Source of the DNA: Claveliimonas bilis
GTDB lineage: Bacteria > Bacillota > Clostridia > Lachnospirales > Lachnospiraceae
NCBI RefSeq assembly: GCF_030296775.1
Contig: NZ_AP027742.1
Location: 310,001-374,000, forward strand
Reading direction: 5' to 3'
Length of the DNA: 64,000 nt
In this document: one piece after another, positions 43,757 to 53,121 of the stretch
Position numbering within the stretch: position 1 is the first letter of the stretch
Layout: every line of letters starts with the position of its first letter
Program-made: the position numbers and the translations under genes
The notes under the pieces: generated by a model
What the model was told of the DNA's origin: nothing
The model's database searches: none
What the model saw: only the letters and a program-made list of their open reading frames with translations

Positions 43757-44655
43757 TGTACGATTATATCATTGTGGGCGCAGGTCCGGCAGGCTGTGTC
43801 TGCGCGGGGGAATTAAAAAGGAAAAATTATTCCGTGTGCGTGTTGGAAAAACAGCCTGAGCATTATAGAAAAGTATGCGGAGACGGTATCAGTTACGTCT
43901 GTGTCCAGGCCCTTAGAAGCATAGATTTTCCGATAGAATCTCTTATGGATGCCGGCGCTGTGAAAATTCAGAGATATATTCATTATGTAAATGGAAAGAT
44001 GTATGAGGACAGGATCGGAGATTACGGGAAAGAAGCATATGGCCTGGCAAGAGATAAGACAGACGCTGCTTTCAGGCAATATTTTATCAAAGACAGAGAC
44101 ATACCTCTTTATTATAACAGGAACGCCGGGGAAATAAGAAGTGTGGATCAGGGATATGAAGTATGCGGCATCAAAGCAAAAAGGCTCGTACTTGCAGCAG
44201 GAGCTTTGGCAAAAATAAATCTTGACGGCAAAGCGCTGCTTCGCCCTGATGCAGGAAGCCCTGTTGGAATATCTGCCATACTTCAGGCAGATGCTGCCGG
44301 GAGTCCTTTTTTCCTGTTTGATTACAGGGCAGAATATGAGGGGACATACGGTTGGATCTTCCGTGTGGGTGAAAGAGAATATAATGTCGGATTATGGCTG
44401 AAAAGAGAGAAAAATCTGCTTGCAGCAAGATTTCAGCAATTTCTGGAAACGCGGGTGGAGGAATACTTAGGGCGCGATTATCAGTGGAGGAGAAAGCCGC
44501 GGGGCGCCATTATGGGAATCGGAAACAGAAGAGTACATACAGATGATTCCATTGTTTATCTTGGAGATGCATCAAATACTTCCAATCCGGAAGACGGAGA
44601 GGGAATTTCACTGGCAGTAAAAGATGCCCTGGATTTCACCGGCGGGCTGAAATAG
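43753..44655 (+). CDS. Geranylgeranyl-reductase-like flavoprotein
   Basis: A 300-residue protein (ATG 43753 or 43756). Rossmann start YDYIIVGAGPAGCVCAGELK, VCVLEKQPEHYRKVCGDGIS (the Cys-Gly motif after the FAD strand seen in geranylgeranyl reductases), ARDKTDAAFRQYF, and the second FAD strand IVYLGDASNTSNPEDGEGIS. It is shorter than the usual 390-450, lacking most of the C-terminal part. Known: the family saturates double bonds in prenyl chains of archaeal lipids and chlorophyll. With UbiA and Idi in the same train, prenyl-chain reduction is a reasonable inference. Confidence 0.8.
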   Translation: MMYDYIIVGAGPAGCVCAGELKRKNYSVCVLEKQPEHYRKVCGDGISYVCVQALRSIDFPIESLMDAGAVKIQRYIHYVNGKMYEDRIGDYGKEAYGLARDKTDAAFRQYFIKDRDIPLYYNRNAGEIRSVDQGYEVCGIKAKRLVLAAGALAKINLDGKALLRPDAGSPVGISAILQADAAGSPFFLFDYRAEYEGTYGWIFRVGEREYNVGLWLKREKNLLAARFQQFLETRVEEYLGRDYQWRRKPRGAIMGIGNRRVHTDDSIVYLGDASNTSNPEDGEGISLAVKDALDFTGGLK

Positions 44656-44690
44656 CAGGCGTCCATTGGGGGAAGGGCGGCGAAAAAAGG

Positions 44691-46769
44691 ATGATAGAGA
44701 TAAAAAAAGCAGTATTGAAAGTACGGCGTCAAAAGACAGGAGAGCTGGAACTGGCACAGGAGAAACCTGTCCGGGAAGGAGAAAGGGAAGGATGGCTGTT
44801 TGAAGACGGGAAAGAAGTCACAGGAGGGTTTGTTCTTGGGAAAATCCCGGATGGACAGACCGGATGGCTTACCTTTACGATTTCCAATACAGCAGTGGAG
44901 GAAAATGCCAACCTCAGGATGGAGACACCGGTGATTCTGGATCTGTATATTTCGGAAAAACCGGAGAAGATCACGGTCATGTATTTATTCAGCGACTGGT
45001 GGACCAGACCTGCGTTTCTTAACAGTTTTGCTGAAATTCCGCCGGGAACTCAGGTGGCTTTCCTGAAATATGCAGATCATTACGCCTGCCTGATCCCGGG
45101 CGTGGGGGAAAGTTATAAAACTACCCTGGCGCCGGGAGGAGAGATGTTGATTTCTCTGGAAATGACCGCCTTCATGGGAGGGATGAGCCAGGTAGATGAG
45201 CCGGTATTGCTTTACGTGGAAGACAGAAATATTTACCGGGCAGTGGAAAAGGCGTTTGCCTGTCTGGCCGCTTCTAAAGGGATCAAAAAAAGGGAGGACA
45301 GAAGGTTCCCTGAAATATTCCGCTATTTGGGATGGTGTACCTGGAATGCATTTTACCAGGAAGCGGACGAAGAGAAAATAAGAGAAAAGGCCCGGGAATT
45401 TAAGGAAAAACGAGTGCCGGTGCGCTGGATCCTGCTGGATGACGGCTGGCTTTCCGCAAAGGGGAGCAGATTGTATGATTTTGAACCTGATAAAAAGAAA
45501 TTCCCGGAAGGATTTCTGAAAATGAAGGCAGAAATCTGCAGGCCGAAGGAGATTTCCTGGCTTGGCGTATGGCATGCGCTGGGCGGATACTGGGGCGGCA
45601 TTCTTCCCGGAAGTATCCTGGAGAGGGAAGAAAGGGAGCATTTGTGCCGCACGGCAAACGGCAGGTATCTTCCGAAGCCGCAGGCAGACGCCGCTTTTGC
45701 ATTCTACAGAAGCTGGTATAAAATCTTGAGAAAAGAAGGGGTTGATTTTCTCAAGGTGGACGGGCAGAGCGCGGTAAAGAATTATTTTGAGAATACAGCT
45801 CCTGTGTGCCGTGCGGCAAGGGAGATTCAGGAAGGCCTGGAGGGAGCTGCCGCCTGTTTTGACGGGGCGGTTATCAATTGCATGGGTATGTCTATGGAAC
45901 AGATATTGGCGAGGCCATCTTCTGCTGTATCCCGAAGCAGTGATGACTTTTTCCCGGACCGGGAAAGCGGATTCCCGGAACATCTTTTACAAAACGCTTA
46001 CAATACACTGTATCAGGATATGTTGTATTACTGTGATTGGGATATGTTCTGGACGGACCATAAAGACAGTGTGAAACACAGCCTTTTGCGGGGAATCAGC
46101 GGCGGGCCGGTTTATATCAGTGATAAAATCGGCAGAACGATCCCTGAAGTATTAAAACCGCTCATCTATCTGGACGGGGAAATCCTCATGATGGACAGGG
46201 GAGCCAGGCCGGCGGCAGACTGTATTTTCACAGATCCCCGAGAATCAAAAGTGCTGAAGCTGACCAATGTGGCCGCTTATGGGGAAGGGAAAAAGGGAGG
46301 CGGAGTTGCCGTATTTAACTTTTCGAGCCAGAGGCGGTGTGTCGTTTTTTCTCCGTCTGATGTATGGGATATTTCCCATTACGATCAATACTGGGTCTAT
46401 GATTATTTTAACCAGACCGCCCGTATATGCGGAAAGGATGAGCGCATAGAAGAGGAGATCGGGGGAGACGGATTTGCCTGGTATGAGATACTTGGCGCCG
46501 AAAGTCCGGGGACCTTCCTGGGATTAAAAGAAAAATATGCAGGATTTACGGCGGTGGAGGACGTATACAGGTCAAAAGACAGAATGACGGCTCTCATGAA
46601 AGAGCAGGGAAAGACAGGCATTCTCTCGGTCAAAGAGCCGGAGGCTGTGTACTGCAATGGGACAGATGTTTCGGAATGTGTTGAAAAAAAGGGATTTTTC
46701 TATACGGTAAATTTGGAAGAAAAAAGCAGGAAAGCCATGATAGAAGTTGTCTGGAGGGATCAGATATGA
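44691..46769 (+). CDS. GH36-type alpha-galactosidase/raffinose-synthase-like protein
   Basis: A 692-residue cytoplasmic protein (no signal). An N-terminal beta-sandwich (1-200) precedes a TIM barrel with WCTWNAFYQEA, WILLDDGWLS, VWHALGGYWGG, FLKVDGQS (D357, expected nucleophile) and SRSSDDFFPD, where the acid/base Asp would lie. The C-terminal beta domain follows. These are the landmarks of raffinose synthase/seed imbibition (Sip1)-type GH36. In a biosynthetic train it may transfer a galactosyl-type sugar rather than hydrolyse one, as raffinose synthase does. Hydrolysis of an intermediate is the alternative. Confidence 0.85.
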   Translation: MIEIKKAVLKVRRQKTGELELAQEKPVREGEREGWLFEDGKEVTGGFVLGKIPDGQTGWLTFTISNTAVEENANLRMETPVILDLYISEKPEKITVMYLFSDWWTRPAFLNSFAEIPPGTQVAFLKYADHYACLIPGVGESYKTTLAPGGEMLISLEMTAFMGGMSQVDEPVLLYVEDRNIYRAVEKAFACLAASKGIKKREDRRFPEIFRYLGWCTWNAFYQEADEEKIREKAREFKEKRVPVRWILLDDGWLSAKGSRLYDFEPDKKKFPEGFLKMKAEICRPKEISWLGVWHALGGYWGGILPGSILEREEREHLCRTANGRYLPKPQADAAFAFYRSWYKILRKEGVDFLKVDGQSAVKNYFENTAPVCRAAREIQEGLEGAAACFDGAVINCMGMSMEQILARPSSAVSRSSDDFFPDRESGFPEHLLQNAYNTLYQDMLYYCDWDMFWTDHKDSVKHSLLRGISGGPVYISDKIGRTIPEVLKPLIYLDGEILMMDRGARPAADCIFTDPRESKVLKLTNVAAYGEGKKGGGVAVFNFSSQRRCVVFSPSDVWDISHYDQYWVYDYFNQTARICGKDERIEEEIGGDGFAWYEILGAESPGTFLGLKEKYAGFTAVEDVYRSKDRMTALMKEQGKTGILSVKEPEAVYCNGTDVSECVEKKGFFYTVNLEEKSRKAMIEVVWRDQI

Positions 46770-47746
46770 TGACATCTGCAGAGGGAAATCTGGAACAGGA
46801 TATGTTAAGATACAGACCTTTCATAGAGGAATGTTTTGGAGGAAAAAGGTATACGCTGGAAGAAGTGCCGGGAGGCCGCTCTTTTGATATAAAAGCAAAA
46901 GCCCATTGTGATGGGAAAGATTATATGGTCAAAGTGATCGAAGGACGCCTGGATGGGGAGGAGAGGAACAAAAACAGAATAGCCTGGTATCAGGCGCTGT
47001 GGCGGATCCGCCATGAAAATCCCTGCGTTCTTGGACCGCTCTTTTACGGCATGGCGGCCGGCCGTGTTGTTACGATAACAGAATGGATAGAAGGAGAGCA
47101 GTTGAATGAGGCGTTCGATAAAAGACCGGACAGCATGGTCCTCTTTGGAAAGAAAGCAGGCCGGCTGCTGTATGAGCTCCACCATCAGGAGTTTGTAAGG
47201 AGGGCGGCGAAAAGCGGGGGCGTCAGTATCGCCGAAAAGACCGCGAGGGCAGTATCAGAGCTGGAGCAGGAAATAGGACGATGCGGAATTGATTTCAGGG
47301 GAATGGATCGGGCAATGGATTATTTGAAAAGCAACAGAGCGATTCTGTCAGAAGAAAGAGCAGGGATTGTACATAATGATATCCGGCCGGAAAACTTCAT
47401 ATCTGCAGGCGGGAAATTATATATTTATGATTTCGACTCAGGGACGATCCAGGATTGTTTTGCAGATTTTACATATCTTTCTGCAATTTCTCAGGAAAAG
47501 TACAGGCCATTTTCCTATGCGGCCATCATGTCATATTTTGATCTTGATATACCGGAGGAATTCTGGAAGGTGAATTTATATTTCAGTATTATAAAATTGC
47601 TGGATTATGCAATTTATAAGTACCATAAAAGCGGAAAAAGGATCGTAAACCAGGCAGATAATTTTGTGCAGTTATTTCATAACTATGAAAACCCTGTCCC
47701 GGACTGGTGGGGACAGATAGATGAACAGTATCGGGATAAATTATAA
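46766..47746 (+). CDS. APH/CotS-type small-molecule kinase
   Basis: A 326-residue protein whose start overlaps the previous stop by 4 bp. Kinase-like fold: the Lys strand KDYMVKVIEG, hinge ITEWIEGEQLNEAF, the catalytic loop IVHNDIRPENFI (Asp and Asn in place) and the metal-binding YIYDFDSGT. It is the aminoglycoside-phosphotransferase/spore-coat kinase group, which phosphorylates hydroxyls of sugars, choline or antibiotics. In this setting it could phosphorylate a sugar, an isoprenol or the polar head of the product. Confidence 0.85.
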   Translation: MMTSAEGNLEQDMLRYRPFIEECFGGKRYTLEEVPGGRSFDIKAKAHCDGKDYMVKVIEGRLDGEERNKNRIAWYQALWRIRHENPCVLGPLFYGMAAGRVVTITEWIEGEQLNEAFDKRPDSMVLFGKKAGRLLYELHHQEFVRRAAKSGGVSIAEKTARAVSELEQEIGRCGIDFRGMDRAMDYLKSNRAILSEERAGIVHNDIRPENFISAGGKLYIYDFDSGTIQDCFADFTYLSAISQEKYRPFSYAAIMSYFDLDIPEEFWKVNLYFSIIKLLDYAIYKYHKSGKRIVNQADNFVQLFHNYENPVPDWWGQIDEQYRDKL

Positions 47747-47768
47747 GAAAATGGAAAAGGAAAGAGAA

Positions 47769-48296
47769 ATGGACGAATTAATACTTGTAAATGCAGAGGA
47801 TGAGGAAATCGGATATGGAGAAAAGGCCTATGTGCATGAGAAGGGTCTGCTGCATCGGGCGTTTTCTGTTTTTATCGTAAATGACGGAAAGATGCTGATC
47901 CAAAAGAGAAACCGGAATAAGTATCATTCCGGAGGACTATGGACGAATGCATGCTGTTCCCATCCGAGAAAAGGGGAGTCTCTTAAAGAGGCGGTCCACA
48001 GGAGGCTGGAAGAAGAGCTGGGAATAGACTGCGATGTGGAAGAATTGTTTGACTTTATGTATCGGACCGTATTTGCCGAAAATCTGTATGAGTATGAATT
48101 TGACCATGTATTTCTGGCGGACTACTCTGGAAGCATTGAATTAAACCGGGAAGAAGCCTCGGAAATAAAATGGATCGATCTGCAGGAATTAAAAGAAGAT
48201 ATTGTCCGTCGACCGGAAAAGTACACAAGCTGGTTTTTGATTGCGGTAAATAAAGTCATAAAAGTTGCGGAGGAAAAGAAGGAATGGAAGCAGTAA
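47769..48296 (+). CDS. idi: Isopentenyl-diphosphate delta-isomerase, type I
   Basis: A 175-residue Nudix-fold enzyme. ATG 47769 follows AAAGGAAAGAG and gives the family's usual start (MDELILVNAEDEEIG); upstream ATGs at 47721 and 47751 are less likely. Catalytic Cys in LWTNACCSHPRKGE, metal-binding His in that motif and in LLHRAFSVFI, Glu pair in RRLEEELGI and Glu in YEYEFDHVF. It interconverts IPP and DMAPP. Most Firmicutes that use the MEP pathway lack a type I Idi or use type II, so its presence in this train points to a dedicated need for prenyl units. Confidence 0.95.
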   Translation: MDELILVNAEDEEIGYGEKAYVHEKGLLHRAFSVFIVNDGKMLIQKRNRNKYHSGGLWTNACCSHPRKGESLKEAVHRRLEEELGIDCDVEELFDFMYRTVFAENLYEYEFDHVFLADYSGSIELNREEASEIKWIDLQELKEDIVRRPEKYTSWFLIAVNKVIKVAEEKKEWKQ

Positions 48297-49276
48297 TAAA
48301 ATATCTCCGGGTCGATGAGTGGATGAGTTCCAAAGTGACGATGATGCTTGGAATACAGGCGTATTTTATCTGCCTTGACCAGACGGACGCTCTTGCCGCC
48401 TGCAAAGAGCTGCTCGTCTATTTTCTGTTCCTTTCCATGTTCCTGGCAGTCAGCTATGTGGCAAATGATTTCTCGGATCTGGAGATTGACAAAATGGCCG
48501 GGAAGAAAAAGGTAATAGGGAATTTGCCGCGGTGGGCTGTCTGGCTGTCCTTTCTTCTCATGGCTTTAGCAGGCGATGTACCCATCCTTCTTTATGCGGA
48601 CAATAAGATTTTCGCCGTAGCTGCAGTTTTTCTTACTACATTTCTGGGGGTGGCCTACTCCGTTCCGGGCATCCGCTTTAAGGAAAGAGGTATCTGGGGG
48701 CTTATCGAGTGTTCTTTTGCCCAGCATTGTATGCCGCTTGTTGTTTTGCTTCTGTTTCTTAACTGGAACAGGCTCAATATATTTTTGTGGATCGTCTGGT
48801 TCTGTCTTTCATTTTTTGACGGTTTAAGATATATTCTGATCCATCAGTTTATCGACAGGGAAAATGACAGAGCGACAGGTACTCATACGTTTGTCTCCGA
48901 TCGGCAGATGAATATAAGAAAATGGATTTTATATTTATGTATGGCGGAAGGAGTGTGCTGTATCTTTTTGCTGGTTCCTTTATTTGCCAGGTACAGTGTT
49001 ATTATCATTTCCGGGCTGGCCTTTAATTTTATATTAGAGTTCTGCATTTACGAAGTGCTCAATGTTTATGCCAAAAAAGACTGGCTGGTGTCCTATGATT
49101 CTGTTCCGCTGGAAGCGCTTCTCAATATCATCATGCCGGTTATGTTTGGACTGTGTATGGCGAAGAGAAATGTGTGGGCAGGGCTTTTTTGTATATTTAT
49201 CCTGGTCTGCTGCTTCAAATCGCTGAAAATAAAACTGGGAATTGCAAATGTGTTCCTGAAGTCGAAATTCTCATAA
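48284..49276 (+). CDS. UbiA-family prenyltransferase
   Basis: A 330-residue membrane protein with about nine helices. The first Asp-rich motif is NDFSDLEID (NDxxDxxxD) at about 62-70, the second lies in HQFIDRENDRATG. Both bind the Mg-diphosphate of the prenyl donor. The enzyme prenylates an aromatic or other small acceptor in the membrane. It overlaps the idi gene by 13 bp, and no prenyl-diphosphate synthase is present in the train, so the donor is drawn from the cell's pool. Confidence 0.9.
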   Translation: MEAVIKYLRVDEWMSSKVTMMLGIQAYFICLDQTDALAACKELLVYFLFLSMFLAVSYVANDFSDLEIDKMAGKKKVIGNLPRWAVWLSFLLMALAGDVPILLYADNKIFAVAAVFLTTFLGVAYSVPGIRFKERGIWGLIECSFAQHCMPLVVLLLFLNWNRLNIFLWIVWFCLSFFDGLRYILIHQFIDRENDRATGTHTFVSDRQMNIRKWILYLCMAEGVCCIFLLVPLFARYSVIIISGLAFNFILEFCIYEVLNVYAKKDWLVSYDSVPLEALLNIIMPVMFGLCMAKRNVWAGLFCIFILVCCFKSLKIKLGIANVFLKSKFS

Positions 49277-49299
49277 TGGAGAAAAGGGGGGATTCTTTT

Positions 49300-50820
49300 A
49301 TGAAAGCAACCGTGTATTGTCTGGAAGATCATAAGATGGAAATCAGGGAAGCTGTAAGCGTATCTTTCCCGGATGCAGAGGTGAAATTTGCCGCATATGA
49401 AGATCTGACAGAGGGAGGAGAACTTTTAGCTGTTGATCACGAACTGGTACATCTGCTGAAAAAGGATGAAACAGCAGGTTACCCGTCTGTATATGTATAT
49501 TTCAAAAAACGCCTGTTTGCTGTATCCCGGGCGGATCTGCTGGAAGAAGAAAGAGAGACATATGTAAAGAAAGAGGACTGGGACAGTGCAAAGGACATCA
49601 ACGAAGTGTTGTGCGATATTGATTTCCTCTGCAAAAACACAGTAAATCGATCTTATCCGGATTTTTTCCAAATTGAATCAACGGACTATTGCAACAGCAA
49701 ATGTATCATGTGCGAACATTATTTTACTCATAATAAACAAGCGGAGATCCTCAGTATGGAAACGCTGGAGCATATGAGAGATGCGATACAGCTAAGCAGA
49801 CGTATTAATCTCAACGGGATGGGAGAGCCGTTCATCAGTAAACTGGTAAAACAGCAGATCGATCTGTATGTCGGATACGGGAATAAGATAGTTGCCAACA
49901 CAAACCTGTCTGTGCTGGATGACGAACTGATAGAGCGGATAGGGAAAGATTTTGAGTGGCTTGCGATCTCTATTGACGGCGCAAGCAAAGAAACCTACGA
50001 ATCCATTCGGATCGGCATGTCCTATGAAACACTGATCAGCAATCTGTACAAATTAAAAGAGAGAGTGCCCCATGTGAAGAAGATCATATCCATGGTCATG
50101 ATGCGCCAGAACGTCTGCGAAATGCCGCAGATGGTGGAACTGGCTCATAAGGCGGGGGCGGACCAGGTGGTCTTTTTGAACCTGAATCCTAACCTGATCA
50201 TCGGAAATGCCGGGGATGTCATGCTCCATTACCCTAAAGTGACCGAATATTATTCCGTGAAAGCACTGGAGAAGGGAGAAGAACTGGGAATCCATGTCGT
50301 AGTGGCAAATGCCGGGGGATTAAACCGTGCAATTACATTTGATGAAATTCAGGACGAACTTACTCAAATGAGAAGGATACCTATGTGGAAAACGAAAGAA
50401 GAAGAGCAGAAAATGCTGGAGACAGCCGAAATTGTGAATCGTTACATTGAGACACATGATCAGGAGCAAAATACAACGGTACCGACAGAGGTGAGATGTT
50501 CCGGAGTCTGCGACTGGCTGCTGAAAAACTGCTATACAAATCTGCACGGCGATATCTCCATGTGCTGCAGAAATTTAATATACCGCGCCGGAAACGTATC
50601 GAAGGAAGGGGAGTTCCTCTCTGTATGGAACGCTCCTTTGATGCAGAAAAGCAGAGAGATCTTCTATTCGGGCTATGTTCCGGAGGCGTGCCTGAAATGC
50701 GGCATGATCGAAGGAGGAGAGCTGAAATATCTGACAGTAGATATCAGCCCGGATTTTTATCAGGATACCAGGCTGAAAAAAAAGCAGAAACAGGAACTGA
50801 AAACACTGCTGGGAGAATAA
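49300..50820 (+). CDS. Radical SAM-SPASM enzyme (2 of 5)
   Basis: A 506-residue protein; ATG 49300 is chosen over the upstream frame for its GGGGGG at eight bases. An N-terminal domain of about 125 residues (ATVYCLEDHKMEIREAVSV) precedes CNSKCIMC (Cys 131, 135, 138), LNGMGEPFISK, and a SPASM region CSGVCDWLLKNCYTNLHGD, MCCRNLIYRAGN, CLKCGMIEGG. The N-terminal extension is absent from its neighbours except the fourth enzyme, and may bind a carrier or partner. Confidence 0.9.
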   Translation: MKATVYCLEDHKMEIREAVSVSFPDAEVKFAAYEDLTEGGELLAVDHELVHLLKKDETAGYPSVYVYFKKRLFAVSRADLLEEERETYVKKEDWDSAKDINEVLCDIDFLCKNTVNRSYPDFFQIESTDYCNSKCIMCEHYFTHNKQAEILSMETLEHMRDAIQLSRRINLNGMGEPFISKLVKQQIDLYVGYGNKIVANTNLSVLDDELIERIGKDFEWLAISIDGASKETYESIRIGMSYETLISNLYKLKERVPHVKKIISMVMMRQNVCEMPQMVELAHKAGADQVVFLNLNPNLIIGNAGDVMLHYPKVTEYYSVKALEKGEELGIHVVVANAGGLNRAITFDEIQDELTQMRRIPMWKTKEEEQKMLETAEIVNRYIETHDQEQNTTVPTEVRCSGVCDWLLKNCYTNLHGDISMCCRNLIYRAGNVSKEGEFLSVWNAPLMQKSREIFYSGYVPEACLKCGMIEGGELKYLTVDISPDFYQDTRLKKKQKQELKTLLGE

Positions 50821-50824
50821 AAAT

Positions 50825-51979
50825 ATGTTTGAGAAGGAAAAGCAGGAAAACAGGGATCAAATCCTGGAATTTGAAGAAGGAAAACAAATACCGGACAGGG
50901 ACTGGGACGGGTCCGTTTCCTTTTATCCCAGATATCTTCAGATTGAACATACGACCCGCTGCAACGCAAAGTGCATTATGTGCAACCATCTGTATACCGG
51001 AAACAGAGGGGCGAAAGATATTGACCTGGATGTGCTCTATGCCCTGGAAGATATCCTGAAATACGCGGAAACCGTGATGCTGAACGGAGATGGAGAGCCT
51101 TTTCTCTATAGGGATATCGACAAGTCTCTTGCCCTTTTTGGAAAATATGAAGTAAAGGTTGGCATGAACACGAATTTTACAGTAGTTCCGGAGCAGCTGT
51201 GGAATGATATGGGACATGCATTTTCCTTTCTTAACATATCATGCGACGGGGCCGAAAAGGACTTGTATGAATCCATAAGAAAAGGGCTGTGTTTTGAGGA
51301 TTTTAAGGCTAATCTTGAAAAGCTGAACAAGGTTGCCCCCCATTTGAAAAAGAATATGGACTGTGTGCTGATGCGCCAGAATATAGGAGATATGGAAAAT
51401 CTGGTCCGTTTTGCGGCGGATTATGGATTTTCATCTGTTCGTTTTCACTCGCTGGGAATAAACCCCATCATAGGCAATGAAAAAGATGCGCCGGATCTCT
51501 ATCCCCATTATCTGATGGAGCAGGCCCAAAAAGCGGCAAATGCAGCCAGGGAGCGGGGGATCAGGATACAGCTGCCCCGGGTTCAGTCTCCGGAAGGAGG
51601 AGACGCGGCGCAGGATTTGGAAAAAATACACGGCGAGGAAAAAGAGGCAGAAAAAAGGATCCGAAAAGCAGAAGCTTATCATGAGGTATTGTCCCGGCAG
51701 TATCTGGGCAGCTCCGTAAGGGAGGAAGATTTTACGCGGGAATTATTTGATTACGGCGATCTGTGCAGATGGGCAGTGGAACGGTGCTATATTGATCTTA
51801 ACGGGAATCTGACGACATGCTGCTATGATGTGAGCCACCGCTATGGCAGTCTGAAAGAACAAACTTTTGAGGAAATATGGAACGGACCTTTTTATAAAAA
51901 GCTCCGCCTTAAGATGAGAGAAGGGAAGCTGCCGAAATGGTGCGGGGAGTGCCAGTGGCTGAAAAACCCGGAATTTTAA
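50825..51979 (+). CDS. Radical SAM-SPASM enzyme (3 of 5)
   Basis: A 384-residue protein. CNAKCIMC (Cys 46, 50, 53), MLNGDGEPFLYRD, SCDGAEKDLYESIRKG, MRQNIGDMENLVRFA, then a SPASM region CRWAVERCYIDLNGN, TTCCYDVSHRYG and WCGECQW. Clearly related to enzymes 2 and 5 of this train (shared MxMRQN, S.DGA...YESIR phrases), suggesting local duplication and divergence. It starts 4 bp after the previous stop. Confidence 0.9.
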   Translation: MFEKEKQENRDQILEFEEGKQIPDRDWDGSVSFYPRYLQIEHTTRCNAKCIMCNHLYTGNRGAKDIDLDVLYALEDILKYAETVMLNGDGEPFLYRDIDKSLALFGKYEVKVGMNTNFTVVPEQLWNDMGHAFSFLNISCDGAEKDLYESIRKGLCFEDFKANLEKLNKVAPHLKKNMDCVLMRQNIGDMENLVRFAADYGFSSVRFHSLGINPIIGNEKDAPDLYPHYLMEQAQKAANAARERGIRIQLPRVQSPEGGDAAQDLEKIHGEEKEAEKRIRKAEAYHEVLSRQYLGSSVREEDFTRELFDYGDLCRWAVERCYIDLNGNLTTCCYDVSHRYGSLKEQTFEEIWNGPFYKKLRLKMREGKLPKWCGECQWLKNPEF

Positions 51980-52018
51980 GGAAAGAAACGATATCAGGGA
52001 CAAAGAAGGTAGAGGAAA

Positions 52019-53092
52019 ATGACAATTTATGATTCGGTAAATGATATAAAAGAAATGCTATTCGGGGAAAAGGGAACCGGCTTTGATGAAGTGCGCTCTG
52101 CCATCCGAAAAGAAATAGAAGCGGAAAAGGTCAGTATGCCCCCACAGTATATGATGATGAAAATAACAAATTACTGCAATTCGGATTGCGTTTACTGCAA
52201 TCATGCAAAAAGCAGGATCCAAAATGAAGTGAAGCAGGAAATTTCCCTGGAACGCCTGCAGTCCATCATTGGAGAGGCCATACAGATGGGCGTAAAGGCA
52301 ATCAGCATAAGCGGTGGAGAACCGCTGGTGCGAAAAGATGTGGAGACGATTGTCAGACAGATCGCCGACAGCAATGTGGTTCCTGTCCTTCTGACAAACG
52401 GCTGCCTTTTAAAGGAGAGAGCCGAAAGCCTCTACGAAAGCGGACTGCGATATTTCATCATCTCCCTGGACTCCTTAGATGCAGAAGACTACCTTGCACA
52501 GCGGGGAGTAGATATCGGCCCTGTACTGGAGGGGATTGAAACAGTAAGAGGACTCATGCAGAAGGATGAAACTGTCAAGTTACATATTACACCGGTGATC
52601 ACGGCCAAAAATATAGGGCAGATGCCGGAAATGGTCCGGTACTATTCAAAAAAAGGCGTTTCCCTGCAATTCAGCCCCTACCACAGATTTGTTTTTAATA
52701 TGAGGGATGAACTGGCGGAATTTGACGCCAGGGAGGTTGACACCGTTATGGATCAACTGTTACAGATGAAGAAAGAGGGATATCTGATCGCCAATTCCAT
52801 TACTTTTCTGCGGCACTTTAAAGCTTTTATGTGCGAGAATAAAATACTGCCTGACGGATACCGGTGTCTGGCAGGATATTCCACAGTCTATGTAGATACC
52901 TATGAAAATGTGCTTCCCTGCTGGAGCGGCGGATTCGGGCCGGTCGATAATCTTCAAAATCATACGTTGTCAGATATCTGGTACGGTGAGAAATACATGG
53001 AGCTGCGCAAAAAGATGGAAAAGTGTCAGTGCGCCGGCTGCTGGCTTCTGTGCACCGGGGAGCTTACAGTTCTTATTAATGGGGAAGAGTAG
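52019..53092 (+). CDS. Radical SAM-SPASM enzyme (4 of 5)
   Basis: A 357-residue protein with CNSDCVYC (Cys 53, 57, 60), SISGGEPLVRKDVE, a LLTNGCLL strand, and a C-terminal Cys set (YRCLAGYSTVYVD, LPCWSGGF, CQCAGCWLLCTGEL). The pattern, GGEPL and TNG phrases, is that of the MoaA/PqqE/AdoMet-dependent heme-d1-type enzymes rather than the MRQN subgroup of its neighbours. So it likely has a different reaction. Ribosome site GGTAGAGG is weak. Confidence 0.9.
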   Translation: MTIYDSVNDIKEMLFGEKGTGFDEVRSAIRKEIEAEKVSMPPQYMMMKITNYCNSDCVYCNHAKSRIQNEVKQEISLERLQSIIGEAIQMGVKAISISGGEPLVRKDVETIVRQIADSNVVPVLLTNGCLLKERAESLYESGLRYFIISLDSLDAEDYLAQRGVDIGPVLEGIETVRGLMQKDETVKLHITPVITAKNIGQMPEMVRYYSKKGVSLQFSPYHRFVFNMRDELAEFDAREVDTVMDQLLQMKKEGYLIANSITFLRHFKAFMCENKILPDGYRCLAGYSTVYVDTYENVLPCWSGGFGPVDNLQNHTLSDIWYGEKYMELRKKMEKCQCAGCWLLCTGELTVLINGEE

Positions 53093-53121
53093 TTTTATAA
53101 GATTAAGAGGAAACAGGCAAT

